From the NCBI RefSeq assembly GCF_022788715.1, contig NZ_CP085167.1:2176001-2240000 (forward strand): a DNA stretch of 64,000 nucleotides, written 5' to 3'. Under the pieces are notes generated by a model that was not told the DNA's origin, ran no database searches, and saw only the letters and a program-made list of their open reading frames with translations. Position 1 is the stretch's first letter; each line of letters opens with the position of its first letter. This document shows, piece after piece, positions 16,632 through 25,812 of this stretch. Source of the DNA: Sulfitobacter sp. DSM 110093 (GTDB lineage: Bacteria; Pseudomonadota; Alphaproteobacteria; Rhodobacterales; Rhodobacteraceae). Position numbers and translations under genes: made by a program.

Positions 16632-18173
16632 ATGTTCCGGGTCGCCCACACTATTCACCATGATCATGACCTCGGACTTGTGCTTTTGGCAGCACTGCTT
16701 TGCATATTTGGCAGTTGGGTTGTCTCACGCCTTTATAAACATGTGCTTGACCAGCCACGTCGGCAGGCGATGATTTGGTGTTACCTTACCGCGATGACCG
16801 CGGGGATCACGGTTTGGTGCACCCATTTCATTGCGATCCTCGCCTATCAACTTGATGCGCCTGCTACCTTTCACTTTTCGCTGACGTTCCTGTCGCTGAT
16901 CATCGCCATCATCGGCTCTACCTTGGGCGTTATCATCGCGGGTTTGGTTAAATCGCGCCGCGCAACGATCCTTGGTGGGACGATCTTTGGGTTGGCCATC
17001 GCAGCCATGCACTATACTGGCATGGTTGCCTACCGGGTGCAGGGTACGATCCACTGGGACATCCAGTATTTGGTCGCTTCTGTAATAATTTCAGTCGTGT
17101 TGACGACGCTCGCATTGGGTGCCGCCCGGCGCGGAGGCCGGCGAAGTGTTCTGTCGATGGCAGGGCTTTTGGCCTTGGCTATCATCCTGTTGCATTTCAC
17201 CGGCATGGCCGCTTTTCAGGTAACCCCACTTCCGGCGCTGCCTGACTATGCCAATCCAGTCGAATACCGTCTGATCGCGCTGATCATTGCGGGAACAGCC
17301 ACCGTTATCGCCCTCGCCGCGTTCTTTAGCTATGTGGTTGAGAACCGCACCCGCAGCGAAAGCGTCGAGGAGTTGCGCAAAGCCCGCGATGCCGCCGAAA
17401 GTGCGAGCCGCGCGAAATCGGAATTCATGAGCGTGCTAAGCCATGAGTTACGCACCCCGCTGACCATCGTTATCGGCTACGCCAGCTTTCTGTCCGAACT
17501 CAAAAACCATAACCTTTCCAAGCTTGCCCCCGAAGAAAAACCCGCGCCCCAGCATTTTGAGAAAATGGGCGATCAGGCACAGCTTTATGGGCAGCGTATC
17601 AAATTCGCTGGCGGGCAGTTGTTGACCATCATCAACGACATCCTCGACTACACCAATATGGAACTGAACGAGCTTGCGCTGGACAAGACGCTCTTCGACA
17701 CGCGCGCGCTTTTGGAAGAGGTGGTCGAAGAGCATCATGGCTCGGCCCACGATAAAACGGCGACACTGCATATCGACACCCCCGCGCTTAGCGTCACTGC
17801 CGACCGCCGCCGCAGCCTGCAATTGCTGGGTCATATCGTCGGGAACGCGCTAAAGTTCTCCAAAGCCCGCGACATCTATTTGCGGGTTCGACTTCAATCG
17901 GGCGGGTTCTGCTTTGAGGTCGAAGACAACGGCGTGGGCATTGCCGCAGAAGACCTAGACCGCATTTTCGAAGCCTTCACCCAGATCGAAGACGCCGGAG
18001 ACCGCGCCGAAGGTGGCACAGGTCTGGGGCTGGCGATCTGCAAGAAACTGGCCCTCGCCCATGGCGGTGATATCACGGTAAAAAGCACGCTTAGCCAAGG
18101 GACGACCTTTACCGTCTTCATCCCCGGTGCGACCCAAGCAACCGCGCCCGCGAAACTGGCCAAAGCGAGCTAA
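16632..18173 (+). CDS. MHYT-domain sensor histidine kinase
   Basis: This 513-aa membrane kinase has an N-terminal MHYT domain (about 15-235) of seven helices with its three metal-site motifs: WCTHFIAI (63-70), MHYTGM (126-131) and LHFTGMAAF (187-195). These are proposed to bind copper and sense oxygen, CO or NO. A helical linker leads to the HisKA domain with phospho-acceptor His271 in LSHELRTPL, and an ATPase domain with DNGVGIAAEDL and GGTGLGLAICKK. No receiver domain is attached. The ATG at 16632 has AGGA five bases upstream. The cognate regulator is not adjacent; the single response regulator in the window is at 50114. Confidence 0.92.
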   Translation: MFRVAHTIHHDHDLGLVLLAALLCIFGSWVVSRLYKHVLDQPRRQAMIWCYLTAMTAGITVWCTHFIAILAYQLDAPATFHFSLTFLSLIIAIIGSTLGVIIAGLVKSRRATILGGTIFGLAIAAMHYTGMVAYRVQGTIHWDIQYLVASVIISVVLTTLALGAARRGGRRSVLSMAGLLALAIILLHFTGMAAFQVTPLPALPDYANPVEYRLIALIIAGTATVIALAAFFSYVVENRTRSESVEELRKARDAAESASRAKSEFMSVLSHELRTPLTIVIGYASFLSELKNHNLSKLAPEEKPAPQHFEKMGDQAQLYGQRIKFAGGQLLTIINDILDYTNMELNELALDKTLFDTRALLEEVVEEHHGSAHDKTATLHIDTPALSVTADRRRSLQLLGHIVGNALKFSKARDIYLRVRLQSGGFCFEVEDNGVGIAAEDLDRIFEAFTQIEDAGDRAEGGTGLGLAICKKLALAHGGDITVKSTLSQGTTFTVFIPGATQATAPAKLAKAS

Positions 18174-18186
18174 ACCTAAGTAAAAG

Positions 18187-18273
18187 TGGTGCGGGCGGTG
18201 GGACTCGAACCCACACGGGGCTACGCCCCAACAGATTTTAAGTCTGGTATGTCTACCATTCCATCACGCCCGC
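18187..18273 (-). tRNA. tRNA-Leu (anticodon UAA)
   Basis: An 87-nt cloverleaf on the minus strand. The 7-bp acceptor stem is GCGGGCG with CGCCCGC, followed by discriminator A and an encoded CCA. The anticodon loop CTTAAAA carries UAA. A long variable arm (GGGGCGTAGCCCC) marks it as a class II tRNA, and the T-arm has GGTTCGAGTCC. It lies just after the MHYT kinase gene and reads in the opposite direction. Confidence 0.96.
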
Positions 18274-18336
18274 ATCGGGGCGCACAATAAGCATCATGCG
18301 GGCGGTGTAAATGGGGGAATGTTCCTCCCGCCCCGC

Positions 18337-18813
18337 TTATGCCGTATCTGCAAGCATGGTTTCTTTCACCGCCTCCATCGCCACATAGGTCGAGGTGCTG
18401 GCCACATGCGGCAGGGTCGAAATAACCTCACCCAGAAACCTCCGATATTCCGACATGCTCCGCGTGCGTACTTTGATAAGGTAATCAAAATGGCTTGCGA
18501 TCATATGCGCCTGCTCGATCTCAGGCACTTTGGCCACGGCAAGGTTGAAGGCCCGCAAGGCCGCCTCGCGCGTGTCGTTAAGGCGCACCTCCACAAAGGC
18601 CACGTGATCCAGCCCCAGCCTAATCGGGTCCAGCAGGGCGCGGTATCCTAGGATCACGCCGCTTTCTTCCAACCGCCTCAGCCGCGCTTGGGTCGGCGAT
18701 TTCGACAGGCCGATGCGGTGTGCAAGGTCGGTGATGCTGATACGCCCATCCTCCGCCAAAACGGAAAGAATCGCGCTGTCAAAACGGTCGAGATTAAAAA
18801 GTTCATTTGCCAT
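18337..18813 (-). CDS. putR: Lrp/AsnC-type regulator, probable PutR
   Basis: This 158-aa protein has an N-terminal winged helix-turn-helix (SILSVLAEDGRISITDLAHRIG, about 10-60) and a C-terminal ligand-binding RAM domain (about 70-150). It is transcribed divergently from putA, which lacks the DNA-binding domain of enterobacterial PutA. The arrangement matches the alphaproteobacterial PutR activator, which switches putA on in response to proline. The start at ATG 18813 is preferred over the upstream TTG at 18825. The operator is probably in the 107-base gap, which contains a long inverted repeat and an ATTCG/CGAAT dyad. Confidence 0.85.
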   Translation of the reverse strand: MANELFNLDRFDSAILSVLAEDGRISITDLAHRIGLSKSPTQARLRRLEESGVILGYRALLDPIRLGLDHVAFVEVRLNDTREAALRAFNLAVAKVPEIEQAHMIASHFDYLIKVRTRSMSEYRRFLGEVISTLPHVASTSTYVAMEAVKETMLADTA

Positions 18814-18827
18814 ACTATCATTCAATA

Positions 18828-18899
18828 ATTCGGACGAATCGACCCAGAATATACTGATCTTTAGTCGAATAACCTGTGTACCATGGTGTATTCTGGGTC
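18828..18899. promoter_or_regulatory. Dyad symmetry elements in the putR/putA divergent promoter
   Basis: Two elements lie here: a short dyad ATTCG-GA-CGAAT (18828-18839), and 14-base arms GACCCAGAATATAC (18841-18854) and GTGTATTCTGGGTC (18886-18899), which match at 13 of 14 positions and are separated by 31 bases. They sit between the two start codons, where Lrp-type regulators bind. Binding itself is inferred. Confidence 0.6.
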
Positions 18900-18920
18900 A
18901 AACATCAATTGGAGCTTGCC

Positions 18921-21900
18921 ATGGCCCTCGATCACGCCCCTGCCCTTCGCCACACCATCGACGCACGCACCTATGCCGATCCGGACATGCTGCTGACCGA
19001 GCTTACCACGCAAGCAAATTTGTCTGCCCAAGATCGCGCCCAAATCACCGCCGATGCGGCAGGCCTTGTACGTGACATTCGCGGCACGTCGGCCCCCGGC
19101 ATGATGGAAGTCTTCCTCGCTGAATACGGTCTCAGCACCGACGAAGGCGTGGCGCTGATGTGTCTCGCCGAGGCGCTGCTGCGGGTGCCGGATGCCGAGA
19201 CCATCGACGCGCTGATCGAAGACAAGATCGCCCCCTCGGACTGGGGCCGCCACATGGGGCACTCGACCTCCAGCTTGGTGAACGCCTCCACATGGGCGCT
19301 GATGCTGACGGGCCGCGTGCTTGATGATGACCAGCCCGGTCCGGTGCGCCACCTGCGCGCCGCGATCAAACGTCTGGGCGAGCCGGTGATCCGTACCGCC
19401 GTCAGCCGCGCCATGCGCGAGATGGGCCGTCAGTTCGTTCTAGGCGAAGACATTCAGGCGGCGATGAAACGCGCCAAAGGGATGGAGAAAAAGGGCTTCA
19501 CCTACAGCTACGACATGCTTGGCGAAGCCGCCCGGACCGAGGCGGACGCGAAACGCTATCACCTCAGCTATTCCCGTGCGATCTCGGCCATTGCCGATGC
19601 CTGCACCCACGACGACATCCGCAAGAACCCCGGCATCTCGGTCAAACTCTCGGCCCTGCACCCGCGCTATGAATTGGCGCAGGAAAAGGCGGTAATGCGT
19701 GATCTGGTGCCGCGCCTGCGGGCGCTGGCGCTCTTGGCGAAATCGGCGGGCATGGGCCTGAACATCGACGCCGAAGAAGCCGACCGTCTGGCGCTGTCGC
19801 TCGAAGTGATCGACACCGTGATGGCCGAGCCCGCGCTGGCAGGCTGGGACGGGTTTGGCGTGGTCGTGCAGGCCTACGGCCCCCGCGCCGGCGTGGTGCT
19901 CGACACACTCTACGACATGGCCACCCGCCATGATCGCCGCATCATGGTCCGTCTGGTGAAAGGCGCCTATTGGGACACCGAGATCAAGCAAGCGCAGGTC
20001 GAGGGCATTGACGGTTTCCCGGTCTTCACCCGCAAGGCCGCGACCGATGTGAGCTATATCGCCAACGCCCGCAAACTGTTGAACATGACGGATCGTATCT
20101 ATCCGCAGTTCGCCACGCATAACGCGCATACCGTCGCCGCCGTGCTGCATATGGCCGACGACCCCGAGGCCTATGAGTTCCAGCGTCTGCACGGCATGGG
20201 CGAGACCCTGCATGACATCGTGATGGAGAAACACGGCACCCGCTGCCGCATCTACGCCCCCGTCGGCGCGCACCGCGATCTGCTGGCCTATCTGGTTCGG
20301 CGTTTGCTTGAGAACGGCGCGAACTCCAGTTTCGTGAATCAGATCGTTGACGAAAACGTACCGCCCGAAGTGGTGGCCGCCGACCCGTTTGACCAGCTGC
20401 AAGACAGCGCGCCGACGATCCCGAAAGGCCCGGACGTGTTCCAGCCGCAACGCGCCAATGCGCGGGGCTTCGATCTGGCCCATAGCCCGACCCTTGCGGC
20501 CATCGAAGAAGCCCGGGCGCCCTTTGCAGACGCCACATGGAACGCCGCGCCAATCCTTGCGGGCACCCCCGCGCCCGAGGCGGCAGAGGAGGTTTCCAAC
20601 CCGACCGGCGGCACCTCCCCCGGCACGGTCCAGCCCGCCTCCGACGCCGATGTCGCCACGGCGCTGGACAATGCCGCGCTTTGGGACGCCCCGCTCGACA
20701 CACGCCGCACAACGCTTTTGCGGGCCGCTGACATGTTGGAAGCCCGCTACGGCGAGATCTTTGCCATCCTTGCCCGTGAGGCTGGGAAAGGCATGCCCGA
20801 CTGCGTGGCCGAACTGCGCGAGGCGGTGGACTTCCTGCGCTACTACGCGGGCCAAGCCACCAACACGCCCCCCGCGGGCATCTTCACCTGCATCTCACCG
20901 TGGAACTTCCCACTGGCGATCTTCTGCGGGCAGGTCACGGCTGCACTGGCGGCTGGCAATGCCGTGCTGGCCAAACCGGCTGAACAGACGCCGTTAATCG
21001 CCAAACTCGCCGTCGAAGTACTGCATGAGGCGGGCGTGCCGCATTCCGCCCTGCAACTGCTGCCCGGTAGCGGCAAGGTCGGCGCAGCGCTGACCGGCGA
21101 TGCCCGCGTGAACGGCGTGGCCTTCACCGGTTCCACCGCCACCGCCCTGCGCATCCGCGCCAATATGGCCGAACACTGCGCCCCCGGCACGCCACTGATC
21201 GCCGAGACGGGCGGCCTTAACGCCATGATCGTCGACAGCACCGCCCTGCCCGAACAGGCGGTGCAGGCTATCGTCGAAAGCGCTTTCCAATCGGCAGGCC
21301 AACGCTGCTCCGCTGTGCGCTGCCTCTATGTGCAAGAGGACATCGCCGAAGACCTGATCCGCATGCTGACGGGGGCCATGCAGGCGCTCAACATGGGCGA
21401 TCCGTGGCAGCTGTCGACCGATGTCGGCCCCGTTATCGACGACACCGCGCGCAAAGGGATCGTCGAGCATATCGAAGCCGCCCGCACCGAAGGCCGCGTC
21501 ATCGCGGACCTCAAAGCGCCCAAGGGCGGCACCTTCGTCGGTCCCGCGATCCTGCGGGTAAATAGCATTGCTGACATGAAGCGCGAAATCTTCGGCCCCG
21601 TGCTGCATGTCGCGACCTTCAAAAGCCACGAACTCGACGCCGTGATCGACGCGATCAACGCCACCGGCTATGGCCTGACCTTTGGTCTGCACACCCGCAT
21701 CGACGACCGGGTGCAACATGTCTCGGAACGGATCGAGGCGGGCAACATCTACGTCAACCGCAACCAGATCGGCGCCATCGTTGGCAGCCAGCCCTTTGGC
21801 GGCGAGGGGCTTTCGGGCACCGGACCAAAGGCGGGCGGGCCGAACTATCTGCCACGTTTCTCGGCACCTGACCATCAGGACGCTAGCGCTACATGGGACA

Positions 21901-22337
21901 GTGCAGTGGCTAAGCCCCCCACCCTGCCCGCTCAGCATCCGACCGTTCTGGAAACCCAGTCGATGCCCGGCCCGACCGGAGAGAGCAACCGCCTGTCGAC
22001 CCTGCCGCGCCCCGCGCTGTTGTGCATGGGACCGGGCGCCGAAACGGCAGAGGCGCAGGCCAAGGCCGTGCGGGCGCTCGGCGGTGTTGCGGTCACGGCC
22101 TCTGGCCGGATCGACCCTGAGGCGCTGACCACTGGCCCGGCCTATGGCGGCGTGCTTTGGTGGGGCGAGGATGCGACGGCGCGGCAGATCGACAAGGCGC
22201 TGGCGGCCCGTGAGGGCGCGATCATCCCGCTTTTGCGCGGCAAGCCCGACACCGCCCGCGTCCGCGCCGAACGCCATGTCTGTGTTGACACCACGGCCTC
22301 GGGCGGCAATGCCCAGCTCTTGGGCATGATGGCCTAA
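18921..22337 (+). CDS. putA: Bifunctional proline dehydrogenase / P5C dehydrogenase
   Basis: Converts proline to glutamate in two steps at the inner membrane face: FAD-linked proline dehydrogenase, then NAD-linked glutamate-semialdehyde dehydrogenase. The 1138-aa protein lacks the N-terminal ribbon-helix-helix domain. The PRODH barrel (about 130-480) contains RLVKGAYWDTE and YAPVGAHRDLLAYLVRRLLEN. The aldehyde dehydrogenase part (about 540-1000) has the catalytic Glu in AETGGLNAM and the catalytic Cys in SAGQRCSAVRCL, followed by a C-terminal ALDH-like extension. The ATG at 18921 has TTGGAG upstream. Its product glutamate would feed the glutamate dehydrogenase at 1386. Regulated by the divergent Lrp gene. 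Confidence 0.96.
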   Translation: MALDHAPALRHTIDARTYADPDMLLTELTTQANLSAQDRAQITADAAGLVRDIRGTSAPGMMEVFLAEYGLSTDEGVALMCLAEALLRVPDAETIDALIEDKIAPSDWGRHMGHSTSSLVNASTWALMLTGRVLDDDQPGPVRHLRAAIKRLGEPVIRTAVSRAMREMGRQFVLGEDIQAAMKRAKGMEKKGFTYSYDMLGEAARTEADAKRYHLSYSRAISAIADACTHDDIRKNPGISVKLSALHPRYELAQEKAVMRDLVPRLRALALLAKSAGMGLNIDAEEADRLALSLEVIDTVMAEPALAGWDGFGVVVQAYGPRAGVVLDTLYDMATRHDRRIMVRLVKGAYWDTEIKQAQVEGIDGFPVFTRKAATDVSYIANARKLLNMTDRIYPQFATHNAHTVAAVLHMADDPEAYEFQRLHGMGETLHDIVMEKHGTRCRIYAPVGAHRDLLAYLVRRLLENGANSSFVNQIVDENVPPEVVAADPFDQLQDSAPTIPKGPDVFQPQRANARGFDLAHSPTLAAIEEARAPFADATWNAAPILAGTPAPEAAEEVSNPTGGTSPGTVQPASDADVATALDNAALWDAPLDTRRTTLLRAADMLEARYGEIFAILAREAGKGMPDCVAELREAVDFLRYYAGQATNTPPAGIFTCISPWNFPLAIFCGQVTAALAAGNAVLAKPAEQTPLIAKLAVEVLHEAGVPHSALQLLPGSGKVGAALTGDARVNGVAFTGSTATALRIRANMAEHCAPGTPLIAETGGLNAMIVDSTALPEQAVQAIVESAFQSAGQRCSAVRCLYVQEDIAEDLIRMLTGAMQALNMGDPWQLSTDVGPVIDDTARKGIVEHIEAARTEGRVIADLKAPKGGTFVGPAILRVNSIADMKREIFGPVLHVATFKSHELDAVIDAINATGYGLTFGLHTRIDDRVQHVSERIEAGNIYVNRNQIGAIVGSQPFGGEGLSGTGPKAGGPNYLPRFSAPDHQDASATWDSAVAKPPTLPAQHPTVLETQSMPGPTGESNRLSTLPRPALLCMGPGAETAEAQAKAVRALGGVAVTASGRIDPEALTTGPAYGGVLWWGEDATARQIDKALAAREGAIIPLLRGKPDTARVRAERHVCVDTTASGGNAQLLGMMA

Positions 22338-22359
22338 GACCGACAATCGGAGGAGCGCC

Positions 22360-23511
22360 ATGCTGACGAACAGCGACATCGAAGACCTAACGCGGTTTCG
22401 CAGGGCGCTCCACCAATATCCCGAAATCTCGGGCGAAGAGATTGAGACCGCCCGGACCATCGCGGCGGAACTGGAAAAACTCGGCCCCACGCGCATTCTC
22501 GCCGGCCTCGGTGGGCACGGTGTCGCGGCGGTCTTTGAAAGCGGCAGCCCCGGCCCCACGGTGCTGTTCCGCGCCGAGCTGGACGCCCTTCCGATCCCCG
22601 AAGAGCACGACATTCCATGGGTCTCGAAAGTGCCGGGCAAAAGCCATGTCTGCGGGCACGATGGCCATATGACCATGCTGCTGGCGCTTGGGCGACTGAT
22701 CGCGCGGCAACCCGTGGCACACGGCCGCGTCGTGCTGATGTTTCAACCTGCCGAAGAAGACGGCAGCGGCGCACGCGCCGTGGTGAACGACCCGGCCTAT
22801 ACCGAGATCGCCGCCGATTATGCCTTTGCCATCCACGTCGAGCCGGGCCGCCCCTTCGGCCATGTGGATACAGCCCCCGCCCTGATCAATTGCGCCTCCA
22901 AGGGCATCGCCCTGACCCTCAGCGGCAAGACCGCCCATGCCGCCAGCCCCGAAGACGGCAGATCGCCTGCGCCTGCGCTGGCTGAGTTGGTCCCGGCGCT
23001 GCAAGCGCTCGGCCCCGGCGGGGCGCTCCACGATGGCTTCCGACTTGTCACCCTGACCCACCTGCGCATGGGCGAGCCGACCTTTGGCATCGCCCCCGGC
23101 GAAGCCGTGCTTTATGCCACGCTGCGCAGCACCCGCGACGACACACTGGCCGAGATTGAGGACGCCCTGCGCGCCGAGGTCGCCCGCGCTGCCGAGGCAT
23201 ACGGGCTGACAGCGGAATTCGCGGAGTCCGACCATTTCGCCGCCTCAATCAATCATCCCGAAGCCTATGACATCGCCGCCGCGGCGATGGATGCGCTTGG
23301 CGTGTCACACGGGCAGAGAAACCTGCCGATGCGCGCTTCTGAGGATTTCGGGTTGTTCGGACGCGATGCAAAAGCGGCGATGCTCTGCCTTGGGCCGGGA
23401 GAGGATTATGCGGCACTGCACAATCCCGATTACGATTTCCCGGATGATCTGATCCCCATCGGCGCGGGAATTTTTGAGCGGATCGCGCGGGATTTGCTGG
23501 GTTCTGCTTGA
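22360..23511 (+). CDS. M20 family amidohydrolase/peptidase
   Basis: This 383-aa metal-dependent amidohydrolase resembles hippurate hydrolase and N-acyl-amino-acid amidases. The metal-binding motifs are GVAAVFE-...-FRAELDALPI, the HDGHMTMLL histidine/aspartate pair (about residues 105-113) and the Glu pair in FQPAEEDGSGA (about 129-139). The dimerisation lid follows, and the distal His lies near the C-terminus (CLGPGEDYAALHNPDYDF). A strong GGAGG lies before ATG 22360, 22 bases after putA, so it may share the putA transcript. The substrate is unknown; a link to amino-acid scavenging is plausible. Confidence 0.9.
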   Translation: MLTNSDIEDLTRFRRALHQYPEISGEEIETARTIAAELEKLGPTRILAGLGGHGVAAVFESGSPGPTVLFRAELDALPIPEEHDIPWVSKVPGKSHVCGHDGHMTMLLALGRLIARQPVAHGRVVLMFQPAEEDGSGARAVVNDPAYTEIAADYAFAIHVEPGRPFGHVDTAPALINCASKGIALTLSGKTAHAASPEDGRSPAPALAELVPALQALGPGGALHDGFRLVTLTHLRMGEPTFGIAPGEAVLYATLRSTRDDTLAEIEDALRAEVARAAEAYGLTAEFAESDHFAASINHPEAYDIAAAAMDALGVSHGQRNLPMRASEDFGLFGRDAKAAMLCLGPGEDYAALHNPDYDFPDDLIPIGAGIFERIARDLLGSA

Positions 23512-23596
23512 CAGATGCCCCGGCGGGCGCAGCTAAACATGCAAGTTCCCCCCGTGCCGCTTGACGCTGCGCGCGACTTGGCAAAGGCTGGCCCGC

Positions 23597-24340
23597 ATGT
23601 TCCCGATCCGCGACCATAACCCCTCGGGCCGCACGCCCTATATAACCTATGCGCTGATGGCGGTGAACATCGGGGTGTTCCTGTCTTCGCTGTCGCTGAT
23701 GGCCGATGAGCGTGCCTTGGCAGAGTTTTACTACACCTACGCCCTACTGCCCGCGCGGCTGAGCCATGGAGAGGGGTATTTTGGCCTTATCACCTCGCAA
23801 TTCTTGCATGGCGGCTGGATGCATTTGGCCGGTAACATGCTGTTTCTGTGGATCTTCGGCGACAATGTCGAAGATGAAATGGGCCACGGGCGCTACCTGC
23901 TGTTCTACCTTGCCTGCGGCATCGCGGCGGGGCTGGGCCAAGTGGTGACAGAGCCGCTCTCATGGGTGCCCATGGTCGGTGCATCGGGCGCGATTGCGGG
24001 GGTCATGGGGGGCTATTTGCTGCTTTTCCCTCGTGCCAAAGTGGATATTCTGGTGATCCTTATCGTGTTTTTCCGCATCTTCGCGATCCCGGCTTGGATC
24101 ATGCTGGGCCTGTGGTTCGGCATGCAGTTCATCGGGGGGATCGGTGCCACGCCGGGCACCGGCGGCGTGGCCTATTGGGCCCATGCGGGCGGGTTCATCG
24201 CGGGGCTGGTTCTGACCCTGCCGCTGTGGCTGCGCCGGGGCGGTTTTGCCTTTTGGCGGCAGACCGACGGCCATCCGCCCCATGCCGCTGCCGACTATGA
24301 CCTCAGCGAAAGTCGCATTCCGAAAGTGAGACGCAAATGA
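23597..24340 (+). CDS. Rhomboid family intramembrane serine protease
   Basis: This 247-aa polytopic membrane protease has the conserved HGGWMHLAGNMLFLWIFG segment (about 74-91, rhomboid helix 2 histidine and asparagine), the catalytic serine in GASGAIAG (about 131-138) and the catalytic histidine in WAHAGGFIAGL (about 194-204). Family members cleave membrane proteins within the bilayer; the substrate is unknown. The start is placed at ATG 23597 (MFPIRDHNPSGRTP) rather than the upstream in-frame ATG because the family begins here. The stop overlaps the next gene (ATGA), so the two are co-translated. Confidence 0.92.
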   Translation: MFPIRDHNPSGRTPYITYALMAVNIGVFLSSLSLMADERALAEFYYTYALLPARLSHGEGYFGLITSQFLHGGWMHLAGNMLFLWIFGDNVEDEMGHGRYLLFYLACGIAAGLGQVVTEPLSWVPMVGASGAIAGVMGGYLLLFPRAKVDILVILIVFFRIFAIPAWIMLGLWFGMQFIGGIGATPGTGGVAYWAHAGGFIAGLVLTLPLWLRRGGFAFWRQTDGHPPHAAADYDLSESRIPKVRRK

Positions 24341-24723
24341 CCGAAACCTCAGAAACCCGCCGCGCCTCCTGCCATTGTGGGGCGGTACTGATCGAAGCCC
24401 TGTTCCCGCGCGGTCTGGCCTCGGCCTCGCGCTGCACCTGCTCTTTTTGCCGCCGCCGCGCCGCCGCCACGGTGACGGCACTGGCCGAAACGGTGACCGT
24501 GTTGAAGGGGGCTGAGAACCTCACGCTCTACACTTGGGGCACGCATACCGCGCAGCACTATTTCTGTAAGACCTGTGGCATTTACACCCACCACCGCCGC
24601 CGTTCGAACCCCGATGAATGCGGCGTGAACCTTGGCGCGATCGAAGGGGTCTCGCCATGGGAGATGGAGCCGCTGCCCTATAGCGATGGCATCAACCACC
24701 CTGCGGACCGCGAACCCGGCTAG
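24337..24723 (+). CDS. GFA (CENP-V/glutathione-dependent formaldehyde-activating) family protein
   Basis: This 128-aa zinc protein has cysteine pairs in CHCGAV (about 10-15), CTCSFCRR (about 34-41) and CKTCGIYTHH (about 78-87), the GFA/CENP-V fold. The founding enzyme was proposed to speed S-hydroxymethylglutathione formation, but the activity of most members is not established. It starts within the rhomboid gene's last codon. A functional link with the formaldehyde dehydrogenase at 43343 is possible but not shown by position. It is convergent with the DUF2235 gene. Confidence 0.85.
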   Translation: MTETSETRRASCHCGAVLIEALFPRGLASASRCTCSFCRRRAAATVTALAETVTVLKGAENLTLYTWGTHTAQHYFCKTCGIYTHHRRRSNPDECGVNLGAIEGVSPWEMEPLPYSDGINHPADREPG

Positions 24724-24726
24724 AGG

Positions 24727-25812
24727 CTAGAGATCACCCCCCTGCATCCGCGCCAGAAGCCCCGGCTGTGGCTCGGCCTCTGCGCGGCGCTGATCCACGC
24801 TTTCGTGCAGCCACTCTGACGGGTCGGCCCCCACAACGCGACGGCGGCGGGTCACCAGCATCTTACCATAGCCGCGCCAGCGCCCGATGGAGGGCGCAGT
24901 AGGGTCTTGATCAAAACGTGTGGTCCAGCCTTTGGGGAGCGGCAGACCGCTGTCTTCCATCCGCGACAACAGCCAGACCAGTGGGATATTGGCCAAGGGG
25001 CGCGCGCCCTCATGCCCGCCCAATTGCCCGCCGACATCGCCGTGGGTGCCCGGAAACCAGACCTGCTCCAGCCGTCCGGCATAGCCCTCGGGCGTGGTCC
25101 ACAGCACCGGGGCATAGGCGACACGGGTTTCGTTCAGCGCCAGCGCCTGAAAGCCGTTCTTCACATTGCGGCTCAGATCGTGGTTGTGGAACATGTGCAG
25201 CGGTTGCGATAGCCGCCAAAACAACGGCGCATTGATGCCAAGGGATTTGACCGTATCCCAGACGCCAATCGCTTCAATCTCGACCTGCGGGTGACAATTG
25301 GCCCCTGCAAAAAGAGCACCTGCTTTGCTGAGGGTCTGCGCCTCATAATGGCGGTAGACGTCGCGAATGTTACGCTCTGTCGCGGCCTCGGCACGCAGGA
25401 GGCCCACACGGTCGATCACCCCGGCGAGCGAGCGCACGGCATAGCCGCCGCGCGAATAGCCCATCAGAAAAATCCGATCTCCGGGCCGATAGCGCGAGGC
25501 GAGATAGCCATAGGCGCGGCGGATCTGCCGATTGATTCCGCGCCCCATGATCACATCGCGCGCGCTGCGCCAATCACGCCATTGCAGACCCGGTTCGTAA
25601 TAGATCGACAGGGCGCTGCCCATCTCGCGGCACAGGCTATAGGCGATGCCAGCGTTGGTCTCTCGCCCCAGTTCGAGCGAGGACATGGTCCCATCAAGGA
25701 TAATGACATGGGTCACCACGCCCCGGCGCGGCCCGAAATCGCTCTCAGGCCGCTGCCAGAACCGCCCGAACAACCGTTGAAACAGGCTTTTACTCGGCTG
25801 CGATTGCGGCAC
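24727..25812 (-). CDS. DUF2235 alpha/beta hydrolase
   Basis: This 361-aa predicted hydrolase has the DUF2235 fold also found in Tle-type phospholipases. An early THVIILDGTMSSL strand (about 35-47) carries the family's Asp-Gly, the nucleophile elbow is MGYSRGGYAVRSLAG (about 117-131), and the catalytic Asp/His region is GTHGDVGGQLGGH. No type VI secretion genes are nearby, so it is not called an effector. The most likely start is GTG 25812, which lies within the end of the CoxL-like gene with GGGAG upstream; an ATG at 25887 would add a cysteine-rich, unlikely N-terminus. Confidence 0.78.
   Translation of the reverse strand: MPQSQPSKSLFQRLFGRFWQRPESDFGPRRGVVTHVIILDGTMSSLELGRETNAGIAYSLCREMGSALSIYYEPGLQWRDWRSARDVIMGRGINRQIRRAYGYLASRYRPGDRIFLMGYSRGGYAVRSLAGVIDRVGLLRAEAATERNIRDVYRHYEAQTLSKAGALFAGANCHPQVEIEAIGVWDTVKSLGINAPLFWRLSQPLHMFHNHDLSRNVKNGFQALALNETRVAYAPVLWTTPEGYAGRLEQVWFPGTHGDVGGQLGGHEGARPLANIPLVWLLSRMEDSGLPLPKGWTTRFDQDPTAPSIGRWRGYGKMLVTRRRRVVGADPSEWLHESVDQRRAEAEPQPGLLARMQGGDL

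Noticed and set aside
19440..20855. 471-codon minus-strand frame opposite the PRODH half of putA
   Set aside because: Composition is Arg/Gly/His-rich shadow sequence, while the plus strand encodes clear PRODH motifs.
20994..22676. 560-codon open frame on the minus strand opposite putA and the amidohydrolase
   Set aside because: It is antisense to conserved aldehyde dehydrogenase and M20 sequence and shows no family motif; long antisense frames are expected in GC-rich coding DNA.
24727..25812. Type VI secretion lipase effector
   Set aside because: The DUF2235 fold is shared with Tle effectors, but there are no VgrG, PAAR, immunity or T6SS structural genes nearby.
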